64,000 nt of DNA from Entoloma clypeatum (GCA_963565915.1 OY751486.1:1798001-1862000); one strand, 5' to 3'. Positions 22,544 to 34,296 are shown, numbered from the stretch's first letter. Translations and numbers: made by a program. The notes: generated by a model not told the origin, from the sequence alone.

Positions 22544-23760
22544 TTATTGAAAACCCTGTTTCTCCATTTCGGAGATTAAGGCGTCTTGTTCCTTGTTTGG
22601 TAAGTCTTTAAAAATGCCTTGGATATGGGCATATGTGTCGGAAGCTTTCTTGAACATGTTGTTTGCAACTGGGATCTTTCCTCCTTTGTGTGCATCAGCA
22701 CAATGTCCTGCCTGGTGGCAGATGAAGCACAACCCTTTTTTAAAGTGGTTGTCTCTTTCTTCGGCAGTTAGCCAGTCAATGTCCATGGCATTTGGGTCTG
22801 GGGCGAAGTGCGCGTTTCGGGGTGCAGGGTTATAATTAACCTTGAATTTTTTCTTCCCCCATCAGGTCTGAGTCTTTGAGCCACTGCTTTGGCCCTTCTC
22901 CACTGGTTGTCCAGTCTGGACGCCGTGGTGTACCATTCATCAATGGTCGCTGGGACTTTGTCAAGACCCAGTATCTTGTCTCTGAGCGCGTGGGGTAACG
23001 CCTCCATGAAGTAGTCTTTAAGAGACCGATCCTCTGTGATCAGACTCTCTGCGACCCACAACTTGAATTTCTCGACATATTTGTCGGCTGTCATGCCTTC
23101 CATCTTCTGCGTTTTCATCATAGTCAATGTGTCTCCTTCTTTGTCAACTGGGGAGAATGACTTCCTCAGTTTTTTGATAAAGTCCACGTATTTCAGGTAC
23201 ACGGATACTCCGGTGTTGGTGATGTCCCTGTGCCAGGACTCTTTCCACGGTCTGGCAGTTCCTCCTTTCATGTACAAGACAGTGAAGAGGATCTTCTTCT
23301 TATCGGAGTTGTAAATGTCATCGTTCATCTCCAGGTATAAGTTTGCGTCGAACAAAAATTCTGACAGCTTTCTTCTGTCTCCATTGAAGATCGCCGGCGG
23401 GCTGATCTTGATCTCTTTTTCTGGGGTCTTGGCCTGAGAAGTCATTTCTACAGGTGTTGATTTAACTGGGGTGTCTGGGGTCTTTGGTCTGGGTGCAGCA
23501 ACAGCAACAGCTGGCGGTGGTGGGATTCATCTTTGAGAGAGGTAGGAAGGTGATGTGGGGTTGACTGGTATGAAAGAGGAGGTTACTCTTCTGTATGGCG
23601 TCGGCAGTTGTCATGGTATAACGGGTGCGTCAACAAACTCCTGTTCATCTTCTGAGTCAGACGGTGAAACGAAGGAAGTGAGTCTGGGGATGAGCACGAG
23701 CGATATCTCTATCACACACACAAACACCAAACACAACAACGAAGACCGAACAAGTCTCGC
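22544..23760 (-). pseudogene. Gy-C gag
   Basis: ATG at 23445 (MTSQAKTPEKEIKISPPAIF) begins the usual capsid-type gag (FNGDRRKLSEFLFDANLYL, ...KMEGMTADKYVEKFKLWV). The same frame is open upstream to ~23700 with Pro/Val-rich sequence and two TGA codons, so an earlier start is possible. Near 22730 a knuckle reads CFICHQAGHCADAH, i.e. His instead of the usual last Cys. A frame change at ~22780 separates capsid and knuckle. Confidence 0.8.
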
Positions 23761-25012
23761 GATGTGTACTTCTCAATTGATATAGTTTGGGGTGATGAGT
23801 GGGATCACTCAGGATGCGACTCTTCCAAACAACAATTGAATAACTCGTTTAGCGATGGCTCAATAGGTCTCGAACAAGACTTAGAGATAGTTCTCAATAG
23901 ATAATGAACCGAGGTTTGTGATTTCCGGACCAACAAGACTTCGCGAACACGATCTCGACCAAATACAAACACGACAATGACCAATACGACCGATAGATAA
24001 CACAATTTGACAATTGACAAGTTCTCGAACACACAAAACACAATTGCGACTGACTTCCGATGCAAACCAAACGATCTTGAGGCTTCAATGATACTCGCGA
24101 ACAACGACAGATGCACAAGACAAATGCTATCAATTCTGGGGCACAATCTAACCTAACCTATCTACCACGAAACTACGAGATTTTATACATGAGCAGCAAT
24201 AAATATAGAAAAAGGTTGCATGTGGTATCGATAAATACCTTTGCTAGAGTCGTTTCGATGCGCCCATGTGGTGGACAACGCCACAGGTACGCCCCTTTTC
24301 CATATCCAAACCTCTGCCGCACTGGAGAGGCCACTATTTCAATATCTTGGTTTTGCGATGTACCCTGGACGATGCCGATTAGTTACCGTGAGGTATCAGC
24401 TGCATCAATTAAGGGTCGCCTTGATAAGCCACCCATCAGATTCGGTCCCTATCAAAGTTCACCATAAGGTCACATTGACCGCGACGTATCAAACCCGATC
24501 TCGGTCTGTATCATCCGATGTCATTTCGATATTCCTGATATGGACGATTTGGACGTGGAGCACGGCGCACGTTGACCAAACCTCTCGCGAGAATGTCTCC
24601 GGTCAAGCCCCGATGTATGGTAGACAGTGCTAGTGTCATCGATAAATCCAATATAACCCATCTCCTTGTTTCACGCTTCGTCGCGAGAGGCACTCGATAG
24701 TCTTTTCTATCTCGCGAGACGATCCCATAGCTCTCGAGTATCATAGCTAAGCCCATAGTGGTGACCAGTGCTATGTCCTACATTGCCAGGGTCGCTGGTC
24801 TCTCTCTAATGTCGCCACTAAGTCCTCAGAATCGGAGCTCATCTAGGACTCTCTATATCCCTTAGAGATAGTGTGAAAGGGTGCAAAACGCGCAGATTTT
24901 AGGCCTAGACGCATCGCGGCCTTATCAACGGGACTCCAAAGGTTGATCGTCGGGGAGGAATCTTTGCGTCTAAAACCGCGGTGGGTTGACGACGTAGATC
25001 AGCTTGACCTTT
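23761..25012 (-). other. Gy-C 5' leader, 1.25 kb, no gene seen
   Basis: Unusually long sequence between the 5' LTR and gag. I see no ORF with family character. It may include another insertion (a TCTCGCGAGA-like palindromic word recurs at ~24590 and ~24710). The sequence just inside the LTR (complement AAAGGTCAAGCTGATC) is not an obvious tRNA primer site. Confidence 0.5.
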
Positions 25013-25544
25013 TGTTACGGCGATAGCCTACAATCGGTCCAAGTGTCAAGTCATGTGGGTTCGTACTGTTTCCACACAAGTCCCTCAGTAGGACGACTTG
25101 TTCAAGATCAGCGAGTTCCTCAGAAGGACGACTCGGTTTGGGTCTGGCAGGGCTAAGTCCTCGCAAGGCATTTAGTTGGAGAGCATTCGAAGAATGGACG
25201 AGTAAGTGTTAATTGCCTAGGTCAAGCTAAGGACCTCTACTCTAAGGTTACAAGTCTTATATATGTTATCCTATGGCTATAAATAAGTAAATGCTGTGCA
25301 GGAGCTAAATAAGCCATTGGTTAGTTATATGTTTCAAGGGGTTGTGGCATAAGAGTCAGAGATAAGGCCTCAAGGCCGTGAGTCAGAGATAACAAGTGAA
25401 AATGTATCTAGAAGAAGAATAGTCCAAGTCAATATGAGTCATAGCGCTGATAGAGGAGAAACATGTCCCAGGGTCGTTGGAGTTAAGTGAAACGGGGTTT
25501 GATAGGGATTGAGGGTCGAGGGGTCGCGTGAAGGTGCATAGGAA

Positions 25545-26450
25545 TAGGGAATAGCACGGGTATGGGTACCCCGCGCGGGTCACAGGTACGGGTACGGGTC
25601 GTGATTTCGCAACCCGCAACCCGTGACGGTACCCGTCACACGTCACGCTCTGACGTGGCTGCGCACCACCACTGCCGTCTCCACGGCCGCTCCCTCCTGT
25701 CTCCGACGGCTTCAAGTCGAGCCCAACAGCATCCAGTCGAGACCAATGGCCGCTCCCCGTCTCCGACGGCTTCCATTCGAGCCCAACGGCCGTCTCTCGC
25801 CGCCAACGGCCGTCTCTTGCCCCAACGGCCGCCCAACGCCCTCCAGTCGCGTCCAACGGCCACCTCTCGCCCCCAACGCCCCCCAACGGCCCCCACATGC
25901 GCCCAACGGCCGTCTATCGCCACCAACGGCCCCCTCTTGCCGCCAACGCCCTCCACTCACGCCCAACGGCCCCCACATGCGCCCAACGGCCCCCACACGT
26001 GCCCAACGGCCGACTCTTGCGCCCAACGGCCACGACGCGCCCCCTCTCGCTCCCAACCGCCGCCACTCGCTCCCAATGCCCTCGAACAGCCGCCGCTCGC
26101 CACCAACGGGCACCTCTCGCGCCCAACGGCCGCCACTCACCGCCAATGCCCGTGACTCGCGCCCAACGGCCGTCTCTCGGGGAGGGGCTGGGAGGATGGG
26201 GCTGGGGACAACAAGTCCCCAGCAGGGTGTAGTATGACGCGTGCATGCCGCACGCGTCTCGTAGTTTTTTTTTTTGTAGTTTAATTACATTTTTTTTGTC
26301 TACTGCGAACACCCGCGCGGGAACCCGAACCCGTCGCTACCCGCGCGTACCCGCGCTCCATCTACCCGCGGGTCGACGGGTTGCTACCCGTGCGGGTACG
26401 GGTACGGGTTGGCATCGCGGTACCCGCGGGAGTACCCGTGCCATTGCCTA
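25545..26450. mobile_element. 906-bp non-autonomous hAT-type element
   Basis: Perfect 8-bp target duplication CATAGGAA at 25537-25544 and 26451-26458; the empty site is seen in the other Gy-C LTR. Termini: TAGGGAATAGCACGGGTA at left, and the reverse of the right end reads TAGGCAATGGCACGGGTA. Eight-base duplication and YAGGS-type ends are hAT hallmarks. Subterminal GGGTACGGGTACGGG repeats occur at both ends. No transposase; the interior is a minisatellite plus a T-rich stretch (~26265-26300). Confidence 0.85.
25660..26185. repeat. GC-rich minisatellite, CGCCCAACGGCC-type unit
   Basis: About 20-24 bp units based on CTCGCGCCCAACGGCCGC in tandem. It is the complement of the unit at 2655-3065. 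Long ORFs on both strands here are repeat artefacts. Confidence 0.9.
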
Positions 26451-26478
26451 CATAGGAAGAGGGTGAAAAAGTGTAACA

Positions 26479-27053
26479 GGAACAGTATGCAAACTTGAAA
26501 AGAAGTGACGCGCCGGTCTACAAAGTTGGCAACAAAGTCTGGTTATCAACAAAAGACCTAAAATTGAACTGACGGTTAAAGAAACTTGCCGAACGATGGA
26601 TCGGGCCCTATGCCATAACCAAAATTATTTCATTGCATGCCGTGGAACTTAAATTACCGAAAACTTGGAAAATCCACCTGGTTATCAATGTATCAGGGGT
26701 TCGGTTATTTAAAGAGCCACTCTTTAAATCACAAAGGGTGCAAGCACCAAACCCGATAGTTATCAATGGCAAAGAGGAGTACGATGTCGCTAAAGTTATT
26801 GACTCAAGGTTGAAAAGAGGAAAGCTGGAGTATTTAGTGCAATGGGAAGGTCTGACTCTGGATCACAACATGTGGGAACCTGAGGATCATCTAGAACATT
26901 CACAAGAATCAATCAAAGACTTCTATAAATTAAACCCGAATGCTCCCCGGCGCTTGCGCGCAAATATCTTCACAGGATTGGAATTTAAACTTTATAAGAA
27001 CTTCACGGACACCCCTGATGACATCATATCTCGCCTGGAAGTCGAGATCTAGA
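26479..27053 (+). pseudogene. Gy-B pol 3' end: integrase C-terminus and chromodomain
   Basis: VYKVGNKVWLSTKDLKLN, a TGA, then RLKKLAERWIGPYAI, a gap-like region, and a chromodomain EYDVAKVIDSRLKRGKLEYL / VQWEGLTLDHNMWEPEDHLE, ending at 27053 with a TAG. This continues the integrase cut at 17291. Confidence 0.85.
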
Positions 27054-27063
27054 AAGGGGGTAA

Positions 27064-27330
27064 TGTTATGATCGTACTTTCACTTTTCACCTTATCTTAT
27101 CTAATCTTATCCTATCTAATCTACATCTTATCTTCATCATATCATATCTCATCATATCTATGGCTGCACGACACATGTATGCCACATGTATTACAGTATA
27201 TAAGTAGCCCACTTTCAACTGTATTCTTTAGCTTGTTCTCTTGAGATTCCCGCTGGATCTCTTGGCAATACAGCCTTTCATCACTGTTCCATGTTCCTCA
27301 TCTTAAGTTCAACCGTTTGGGCTCGCGACA
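27064..27330 (+). repeat. Gy-B 3' LTR, end tentative
   Basis: Begins TGTTATGATCG after a purine tract; contains pyrimidine-rich TCTTATCTAATC repeats and a TATATAAGTAGCCC promoter-like motif (~27196). I place the end at GCGACA (27330), but with no second LTR this is a guess. Confidence 0.5.
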
Positions 27331-28229
27331 TCTTTTGACTTAGCGTCACCTCATTAGTGACCATTTCTGGAAGTGTTTATCAACCAAGTGTGACCATTAT
27401 GTTATGTTGGGCCAAAAGTGTCTGGTTCATCAGGGTGTGTGACGCATGACTGAACACCCAGTCGTAATAGTACAGTATTTTTCTGGAGAACATGTTTGAT
27501 TTGAACTCTGCACATTGCCACATATTTAGCATCATTTCAAGCGCCAACGGAAAGGCCACATGTCGTGGATCAAGTCCACCATATGGTCTCCCTCACAATG
27601 TCTCATTCACCAAATAAACTCGCTAAATAAACTAGAATTGAGTAGGGCTACTATGCTCTGCCCTGACTTCGGAGGGGCTGTGCAGGCTGTCCTCACTTTG
27701 GAGATAAGCTCATATAGCACCATTTCTCTCTCTAAATATGCTGAATTTTATGATCATTGTCATTTATCCATCTTGTATACTATAATCTAGTATTGAAGCC
27801 AACGAAAGGGCAGAAGAGAACAGCAATTTAGCTTTATCAGTCATTTATTATCAAATTTGGGAGTGTCACTCCTCAAAGTCAAAATCATGGAAATTCAGGT
27901 TGTTCCGTTGTGTTTGTTGCAGTGGATGAAGCCAAAGAAGGACAATTTCACTTGCCCTATTATGCTGCTCCTCTTTCCTCCTGGCATCGTGCCCCACTGT
28001 TATCAGAAGATCAAGTGCATGCTACTTATATTCACGTTCTATGAGTCGATCATCATCCTTCATCCTTCAACCCTCTCACTTTCTGCTAATAGCCAGAGTT
28101 GTTGTTGGTTTAGTGTACTGCGGCCTTACAGGTTAGGGCATATATTTTGCATTACAGGACTGTCCGGGCATTTCCTGTTAGGAGTCCATACAATTAAATA
28201 CCAGCTTATTGAACAAATGAAATGTCACC
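27331..28229. other. Intergenic, no gene supported
   Basis: AT-rich. The plus ORF from 27857 runs through the antisense of a secreted-protein exon and into a Gy-D LTR, so it is spurious. I see nothing else. Confidence 0.5.
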
Positions 28230-28326
28230 TCACTTGTCGGCACTACAAGCTATCAAAACTTCTTCATGTCTTGCCATGTCGAGCAATTCCTTATGCCCAG
28301 CCATGCGGCCCTCCAAGTAAGTGCAC
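28230..28326 (-). CDS. Small secreted protein, last exon
   Basis: Acceptor TGTACAG at 28332-28327, then an exon encoding CTYLEGRMAGHKELLDMARH and a short end with Cys, stop at 28230. Joined to the first exon at 42426 the frame is continuous. The two exons are now ~14 kb apart because Gy-D (with Gy-E inside) sits in the intron. See 42426-42568 for the protein as a whole. Confidence 0.6.
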
Positions 28327-28352
28327 CTGTACAAAGCACAAGTGGCAGAGCT

Positions 28353-28723
28353 TGTTATGCTTAACAAACCGTTCCAAGGTTCGGGCAGAGTATGCAGGAA
28401 AGTGGAAAGGCGAAGAGCAATGTGATTGCTAAATCTAAGGAATCTACTACAGTACAAGAGGTTTATATAGGTACTGACTATAGGCGGTAGCGGATGAGTC
28501 AGTACTGCGGAAGGCAGTGCACATGAGTAAGGCGACTGCGGAAAGCGAGTCAGTGCGGGAGCGAAGTATACTAAAGGGGCTGACGAAGTAAAGGTAGTGA
28601 GTCAGACTGGGAATCGAAGGTTGCGAAAATAGACATTAGACATAGTAAGCTCGTAAGAGGGCACCGAGCCGGGCCGATAAGTAAAAGTGATGACATCGTC
28701 CGCATACCGCAGAGTCCATAACA
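28353..28723 (-). repeat. Gy-D 3' LTR
   Basis: TGTTATGCTTAACAAACC to GAGTCCATAACA; TATA-like GTTTATATAGG at ~28460. Confidence 0.93.
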
Positions 28724-28757
28724 TGTTCCCCTCTTCAAGCTCTGTGTCCTCACAGAG

Positions 28758-29129
28758 TCATTGTCCCCATCCCTCGTTGTTGCCGGGATCGGACCAGTTC
28801 GGACTCTCCTTGAGGCTCCAATCATATATCAACTCCTCATTGATGGCAACGGCGAGTTCGAGGCCTTTGATAGCCAGCCGAATGCATCAATTTTCGATCA
28901 CGAGGGTGCTGGTGTAATTTCCGAGAATTTGTTTTTCCTCGGGACTAGGAGCGACGGGGAGGTTGGACAACGAGTGAAGCCGGATATGCATTTGTCGATG
29001 AAGGAGGTCAGCAAGGGAGGTTTCGAGGGCATGGATTTGGTCTCTCATGGAGAGTGCTTTGTTCATGAGGGCAGCAATGGCGGGGTTGATGTCGGTGGTG
29101 GTGGTGGAGGTAACGGTGGTGGTAGACAT
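28758..29129 (-). pseudogene. Gy-D small downstream ORF
   Basis: After the pol stop (29262) an ATG at 29129 in strong context (GCCGCCATGTC) opens MSTTTVTSTTTTDINPAIAA, then a coiled coil (ALSMRDQIHALETSLADLLH). A TGA at 28887-28889 splits it; the frame continues with AIKGLELAVAINEELIYDWS to a stop at 28758, ~35 bp before the 3' LTR. The read-through product would be ~123 residues. It is in the sense direction, unlike the antisense gene of Gy-E, and has no recognised homologue. Conservation of the frame past the TGA suggests that stop is a recent lesion. Confidence 0.55.
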
Positions 29130-29261
29130 GGCGGCGAGGATGGTTGAGAGATAAAAGAAGAATGGGGAGGCTATATTGGGCAGGGAAAGGACTAGAGCGG
29201 GGAACTCGGTGTGTGGTTGACTGATGAGGTCGATACTGTTATGGATTTCGAACACTGTCTT

Positions 29262-32200
29262 TTATCGTGGGCGAGACGGGTTCTGCCGGTGGAAATCACG
29301 GATCAAATCTTGAGCGTTCTGAACATTAGCTCGAGGTTCCCATGTGTTCTCTTCTGGGCAATATCCTTCCCACTGGACGAGGTACTGGATCTTTCCACGG
29401 AACTTTCGAGAGTCTAGGATTGTGGCCACATGATACTCTTCTCGTCCTCCAATGATGATCGGATCAGGGGCTGGTTTCTTCTTCTGGATGGCGTACTTCG
29501 GGGTTTCGTAAGGTGACAACAGGGTCTCGTTGAACACAGGGTGAATCATTTTCCAAGTCTTTGGAAGATCAGGAAGGTACGCGCTAGCCCCTTTCTTCTC
29601 TAGGACCTTGAATGGTCCATGTCGGAGTGCGTCAAGTTTCTTCGAGGGACGGTTAGTCCTGATGTTAGTCCCTTCCAGCCACACCTTGTCTCCGATGCGG
29701 TAGTTCCAAGACAGACTCCATCGTGTGTCAACTGTCTTCTTCATCTGATCCTGTGCCTGTTTCAGCGCTGCATTGGCTTCTTCTCATGCTTGTTTGAGTT
29801 TTTCCAAGAAGCTGTTGGCAGCCGGGTTGGTGTCTTCCAACACAAGTTCTCCCTTCCAAGGATGCAAGCCATAGTTGAGGTAGAATGGTGTGTGCTTCGT
29901 CCCCTGATGTTCTTTATCATTGTACTGGAATTCAGCAATTGCGATCCACTCAGCCCAATCATCTTGTAGATGGTTGACAAAGTTTCGTAAGAACACTTCT
30001 GTTTCCTGATGTGATCGTTTGGCCTGTCCATCAGTCTGTGGATGGTATGCGATGGACAGATTCCTTTTGATCCCTAACATGCGGCAAAGTATCTCCATGA
30101 ACTTCGCAGCAAACTGTGGTCCCCTGTCACTGATGATCTTCTTGGGGATCCCATGAAGCTTCCATATCTGATCCTGATAGATCTTGGCTAATCCTTCAGC
30201 CGATAATTCCACGGTTGTCGGAATGAGATGGAGCATCTTCAAATGTCTATCCATGATGACCAGAATCGCATTCTTTCCCTCGGACTCTGGTATTGGTCCC
30301 ACAACGTCAATCCCTATGTCTTCCCATGAATGACTTGGTGCTGCATGGGGGTGTAGCGGAGCATGTCATTTCTGTCTGTTGATCTTGTTGCATTGACAGG
30401 TGTCGCAACCTTTACGTACTTCTTCACATCATGCAAGATGGTAGGCCACCAGTAGGTGCGAGTGAGGAGTTCGTGTGTTCGATACTGTCCTGGATGTCCA
30501 GCCACTGGTGCATCGTGTGACTCAAACATCAGTTCTTGACGCAGTTGTGGGTCCGGTGGAACATAGACTCATTCGCCTGCATATGTGATGCCGTTTTCCT
30601 GTTGATACCAATGAGGATTCTTCTTTAGACCCTGGGCTACTTCTGTCTCCATGCGGTTTGAACCCTTGATGCGTGCGATCCATGGATTTTTGATGGTTGT
30701 GACATTTTCAATCTTGATGGAATCAGATGTTTCACCCCCTTCAAAGAATTGTTCCTCCATGAATATCTCCATTTGTACCACATCTTCTGATTCCAATCAT
30801 TTCAAGAATAGTCCCTCCTTGAGCATTGGTCACTGTCTTGTGGTTCAAGTTCCGTTTCATACCAGGGTAAGCGCAACAGGATGTCCGCTTTTGCATTTGT
30901 CTTGCCAGGCACATGCCGTAATTCGAAGTCATAGTCTTGTAACTTCATCTTCCAGTGCCTTTGTCATTGATTTAGGTCCTGAGGACGGCGGAAATACTCC
31001 AGGTTCTTGTGATCAGTTAAGATCTCAAAGTGTTCCCTGGCTTCAAGTAGATAGTGTCTCCAATCTTTCAGTGCTTCCATGACTGCCAAGAGTTCTTTGT
31101 CGTATATCTCGTAATTTTGTTCAGCCGCGGACATGGTCCGTGACAAGAACGCAATAGGATGCCATTTGTCGTCCTGTTTTTGAGAGAGTACAGCCCCAAT
31201 TGCATAGCCCGATGCATCGGTTTCGACCCTGAACTGTCCATCTGGTTTTGGTAATGCCAAGACTGGTGCCGATGTGATCGCCTGTATGAGACCTTCAAAT
31301 GCCTTTTGTTCCGTTGGTCCCCAAGTAAACGCAGTGCCGCCTGTGAGCGCAGTAACTGGTTTCGCGATGTTTGAGTATCCTTCAATGAAGTGCCAATAGA
31401 AGTTAGCAAACCCAAGGAACTTCTGGACTTCCTTCTTTGATGTGGGTGCTTGCCAGTTTCGGATTGTGTCCACCTTCTCGGTTTCCATCTCGACACGTCC
31501 TTCACCAACAACATATCCCAATATGGGGCATTTTGTTACTTCCCAGAAACACTTCTTTTCCTTCAGGAACAAGTCATTGTCCGATAGGATCTGCAGAATT
31601 TCTTCGGTGTTTCGCGCGAGTTCTTCCTTGGTTTTACCAATAACCACAATGTCATCCATGTAGATCACGCAGATGCGTCGGCGGATCTGGTCCTGGAATA
31701 GACTAGCCATCATTCGAGAGAACTTTCCTGGGGAGTTGCAAAGGCCAAAAAACATGACCAATGGTTCAAACAATCCTCGACTGGTGAGGAAGGCAGCCTT
31801 CCATTCATCGCCTTCCTTAATCCGGACATTGTTGTAACCCCACATGATGTCCATCTTATTGAAGTAGACTGCATCTTTCAGCACGTCCAAGAGATCAGAG
31901 ATGCGCGGGAGTGGGAACTTGTCTTTGACCGTAAATTTGTTGACCATGCGGTAATCTTGTACCAATCGTTTGGAACCATCCTTCTTGTTGATGAAGAAGC
32001 AAGGGGAAGCATAAGGGGATTTGGACGGGCAGATCTTTCCAGTTGCTAGACCTTCATCAATGAATGCGTCCAATTCCTCTTGTTCCTTTTGTGTCATGGG
32101 ATATGTATTTCCCCCTAGTTCCTTTGGTGCATCCGGTGTAAGTTCAATACCATGGTCCCATTCCCTTTCCTTCAGGATTTTATCAAAGTTCTCCTTCTCG

Positions 32201-32900
32201 AAGAGGTGAGTAAAATGATCAACATATGAGGGTCGTTTGGTTGTGGGAGGTGGTGTGGGAGCGACAGCTTCCAATATAGGGTCTCCAGGCTTCCATTTCT
32301 GATCCGACTTCTTGGGTGCATCTTTGTCGCGCACCTCAACCATGCGAACCCGGTGTTTGCGACCATCAAGGTTAACCCTGAAATCTGAATGTTTGGTTCG
32401 GCATGTTGTTGGGCACCGGTTGAACGTTACAGCGCCGGTTGTCCAATTGATCGTAGGGTTGTGGTGTACCAACCAGTCATGTCCCAAGAGCATGTCTGTT
32501 CTCCCAATGTCCAGTACCATTGCTTCCATGGTTTCCTGATGTGTTCCCAGATCCAGCTTGACTTCGGCAAGTTGGTTCGCTTTTTGTTGTCGATTTGGTG
32601 ATCCATCCGCATTTAGAATTGCTATGGGCGGTATTCCTCGCGTGGGGAGGTTCTGTTCGCGTACTATTCTGGGATGGATGCATGTGCGTTCACATCTGCT
32701 ATCAACCTCAGGTCGAATGACCTTTGGTCCTCGTCGTGTTTTGAGCTGAGCTAACAGCCTGATCTCTCATCGTTTCAGAGGTTTGTCTCCCTTCACAATC
32801 TTAGTCGACGCAGCGGCTCGCTTGGCGGGGATGACATAGGTTCTATTGTCTGCAGTCATACAAGGCAAGCAAGTCCGTTTAATAGATAAGGGTCGCGACT
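29262..32900 (-). pseudogene. Gy-D pol: protease to chromodomain
   Basis: Protease-RT linker with DMLLGHDWLVHHNPTINW, RT with VIYMDDIVVIGKTKEEL (YMDD), RNase H (RVETDASGYAIGAVLSQ, EILTDHKNLEYF), integrase with IISDRGPQFAAKFMEIL and YHPQTDGQAKRSHQETE, and chromodomain EYHVATILDSRKFRG / YLVQWEGYCPEENTWEP, stop 29262. TGA codons at 30964 and 29784 and frame changes near 30800 and 30330 inactivate it. In the HHCC region one Cys pair is scrambled by a frame change. Confidence 0.9.
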
Positions 32901-32909
32901 TAGTGTCGT

Positions 32910-33776
32910 TTAATCGGACCCTTCGGGAAAATCCTTCTCGTCGGCTTCTAAGATTGTGGTTTCATCATTCTCGGCATCTTCCTCAGACACCTTCCTAACC
33001 CTTCCAGAGTTCTTCTTTGGCTTGCGGCAGTTGCACGCAATATGGCCTTCTTGGTCGCAGTTGAAACACTTGCGACCATCTTTCTTCTTTGGAGTGCTGC
33101 AGTCTTTAGCAAGGTGACCAAAGCGTTGACAGTTGTAGCAACGGGCCACTCCTGCTTTGTCGATCTCCATGGCCTTGCCTTGACCACCATAAGTGGTGCC
33201 TGATCCGGTGCGCATGTCGCCGCCACCTCGGATGACCAGTGCATGTCCCTCCATCTGTCGTCCCTTGTTTCGGATCTCCTTTGCGTACTCAGAGTACGTC
33301 TTATCCTCACTTGCCACTTGTTCAGAGATTCTGCGGTTAACTTTCTTTTCCAGGATGTATTTCCCAGTTTCCTCACCAAGGTTTGACAGCTTCAAGAGCT
33401 CTTCAAATTCGTCCAAGAATTCGTCAACGGTGCGTTTTTCCTGTCTCAGGACTTTGAGTCTCGCTTTGGCAGCGACTGACTTGTTGGCGACAGAGAATCA
33501 TGTTGCAATATCCTCTGAGAATCCTAGCCAGGTGATGTTCTCATTGTCGACGGCAAGAGTGTCTAACTTGTTACTGGCCCAGTGCTTGCCGGACCCTTCC
33601 ATCATGTGGGATAGCACCGCAAGAATCTTCTGATCGTCTGTTAGGCTCTTTTGGAACCTGATGTATAGTTTGGTGGCTTTCCACCACTCGTCAAAGGTGT
33701 GTCTGTCCTTGAACATCCCAGGATCCTTGATGATCTTGGATGTATCCATCGTTTGTACTGCTGGAGCTTCTGCCAT
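32910..33776 (-). pseudogene. Gy-D gag with two CCHC knuckles
   Basis: ATG at 33776 (MAEAPAVQTMDTSKIIKDPG). Capsid-like region KDRHTFDEWWKATKLYIRFQ, one TGA at 33498, then EFLDEFEELLKLSNLGEETG and two zinc knuckles CYNCQRFGHLAKDC and CFNCDQEGHIACNC. Acidic end. Only the single TGA stops an otherwise intact ~288-residue protein. Confidence 0.85.
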
Positions 33777-34296
33777 GTCTAGAGTCTGCGGAGAAGGAGA
33801 GGGGTCGGGTTGTTGGGATGAAGATGGGGTTCGGGATACAGGTAAGGGTTGAAAATGAGTCCCTGTTCTAGGCGTCTGTTCGATATCTGACTGCGCGGAG
33901 TCAAAAGCAAATTCGTCAGGGGACTCGTCGGCGGAATCAGTGGCAAAACGTTCGGGGTATTTCCTCTGTAGATCTCTAAGGAATCTCTGTTCCTGCGCGT
34001 CTGTCGGTTGTGAGAAGGGGTCAAGTCTCTCGTTTCGTGCCCAACGACCGTACTCGGTCTGTTGTTTGGTGGTTGTAAAGTGGGCGTAGATCTGTTGCTT
34101 TGAGTATGACGTGATAATGTGGCTCTGGGACGTCTCGATGTGAGCGTCCTAATCAATCTTCTGATAACGGTTGTCTGGACACCGATAAACTCTCTGATCT
34201 CTGTGATCCGACCTGTCTGAGGTCCTTCTTGAACGCAAAAGCTTTCGAGTTCCTTCTGTCAGGCGTTGTAACGCGTGATCTGGTGTTGTCGAGCAA

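Larger units (their letters stand above)
17292..26478 (-). mobile_element. Gy-C, full-length Ty3/Gypsy chromovirus nested in Gy-B
   Basis: LTRs at 17292-17847 and 25013-26478 begin TGTTAC and end GTAACA. The right LTR is 552 bp long once a 906-bp insert and its 8-bp duplication are removed, against 556 bp at left. Flanks GAAAC (17287-17291) and GGAAC (26479-26483) are a 5-bp target duplication with one change. Minus-strand order: long leader, gag, protease, RT, RNase H, integrase, chromodomain, extra ORF, purine tract (complement of 17848-17862), 3' LTR. Many TGA stops make it inactive. Confidence 0.9.
25013..26478 (-). repeat. Gy-C 5' LTR, carrying a hAT-type insertion
   Basis: TGTTACGGCGATAG start, GTGTAACA end. 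25545-26458 is foreign (906-bp element plus 8-bp duplication); the remainder aligns base for base with the left LTR apart from scattered changes. Confidence 0.9.
15723..27330 (+). mobile_element. Gy-B, decayed Gypsy split by Gy-C
   Basis: Coding pieces on the plus strand lie at 15723-17291 and 26479-27053, and join across the Gy-C insertion: MK before it and QYANLKRSDAP after it form a continuous integrase C-terminal frame if one GAAAC/GGAAC target copy is removed. A plus-strand purine tract AGAAAGGGGGTAA ends at 27063 and a TGTTATG LTR start follows. Everything upstream of the RT YxDD region is absent; the left end is joined to the Tc1 fragment. Confidence 0.8.

Noticed and set aside
25562..26312. 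Long overlapping ORFs on both strands in the 25.6-26.3 kb region
   Set aside because: They are produced by the GC-rich minisatellite; no family similarity and both strands are open in several frames.
27857..28432. 191-codon plus ORF
   Set aside because: It runs antisense through the secreted-protein exon and into the Gy-D LTR; codon content and position argue against a gene.
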